DNA of 23,603 bases, taken from the IMG/VR virus record IMGVR_UViG_3300037014_000017, positions 1-23,603 of that record; one strand, written 5' to 3'. The DNA is from a virus. Made by a program: the position numbers and the translations under genes. The notes beneath the pieces were generated by a model, which was not told the origin of the DNA, ran no database searches, and saw only the letters and a list, made by a program, of their open reading frames with translations. Position 1 is the stretch's first letter. Each line of letters begins with the position of its first letter. Of the stretch, positions 23,563-23,603 are shown piece by piece.

Positions 23563-23603
23563 ATCACTACTTTTCACTATTATAGTGGATTTCTCAATGC
23601 AAC

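Noticed and set aside
23579-23584. TATAAT on the minus strand upstream of the small terminase gene
   Set aside because: It has no partner box at normal spacing and lies too near the start; Bacteroidota promoters use a different -7 sequence. The real late promoter is probably beyond the window.

Overview
The window reads as most of the structural half of a tailed phage, or prophage, of a Bacteroidota host, probably Flavobacteriia-like. Four things point there: a low G+C content; A-rich leaders with few Shine-Dalgarno sites; intergenic promoters of the TTG-N17-TAnnTTTG type, which is the Bacteroidota primary-sigma signature; and a gene set (terminase, HK97-type portal, protease and capsid, long tape measure, GGTG-type fibre, M15 endolysin) familiar from siphoviruses of that phylum. 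No integrase, replication gene, tRNA, CRISPR or insertion sequence is visible. Host and lifestyle are inferences.

Left part (about 1-3200, plus strand): a tight chain of ten small genes, often overlapping by a few bases. It includes a YopX-family protein, a small four-cysteine zinc-ribbon protein and several helical hypothetical proteins. The operon begins before the window. Three successive gene junctions share the same short cassette sequence.

Right part (23562 down to 3134, minus strand): one long late operon in the classical order. It runs small terminase-like protein, large terminase, portal, prohead protease, major capsid protein, a 59-residue protein, two head-tail connectors, major tail protein, three tail-completion or assembly genes, tape measure protein, distal tail proteins, tail fibre and accessory genes. 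It ends with a lysis cassette: two small membrane proteins joined by a 15-residue micro-ORF, an M15 endolysin, and a membrane protein with a spanin-like layout.

Regulation inside the late operon is unusually readable. Promoter-like elements with an identical 17-base spacer lie before the portal, protease, major tail and fibre genes. Hairpins follow the capsid gene, the 59-residue gene and the major tail gene. The major tail gene thus has its own promoter-like element and terminator, which would uncouple the most abundant proteins from their neighbours. The two transcription units converge and overlap by 64 bases at 3134-3197, with no obvious terminator there. No stretch longer than 300 bases lacks a gene.
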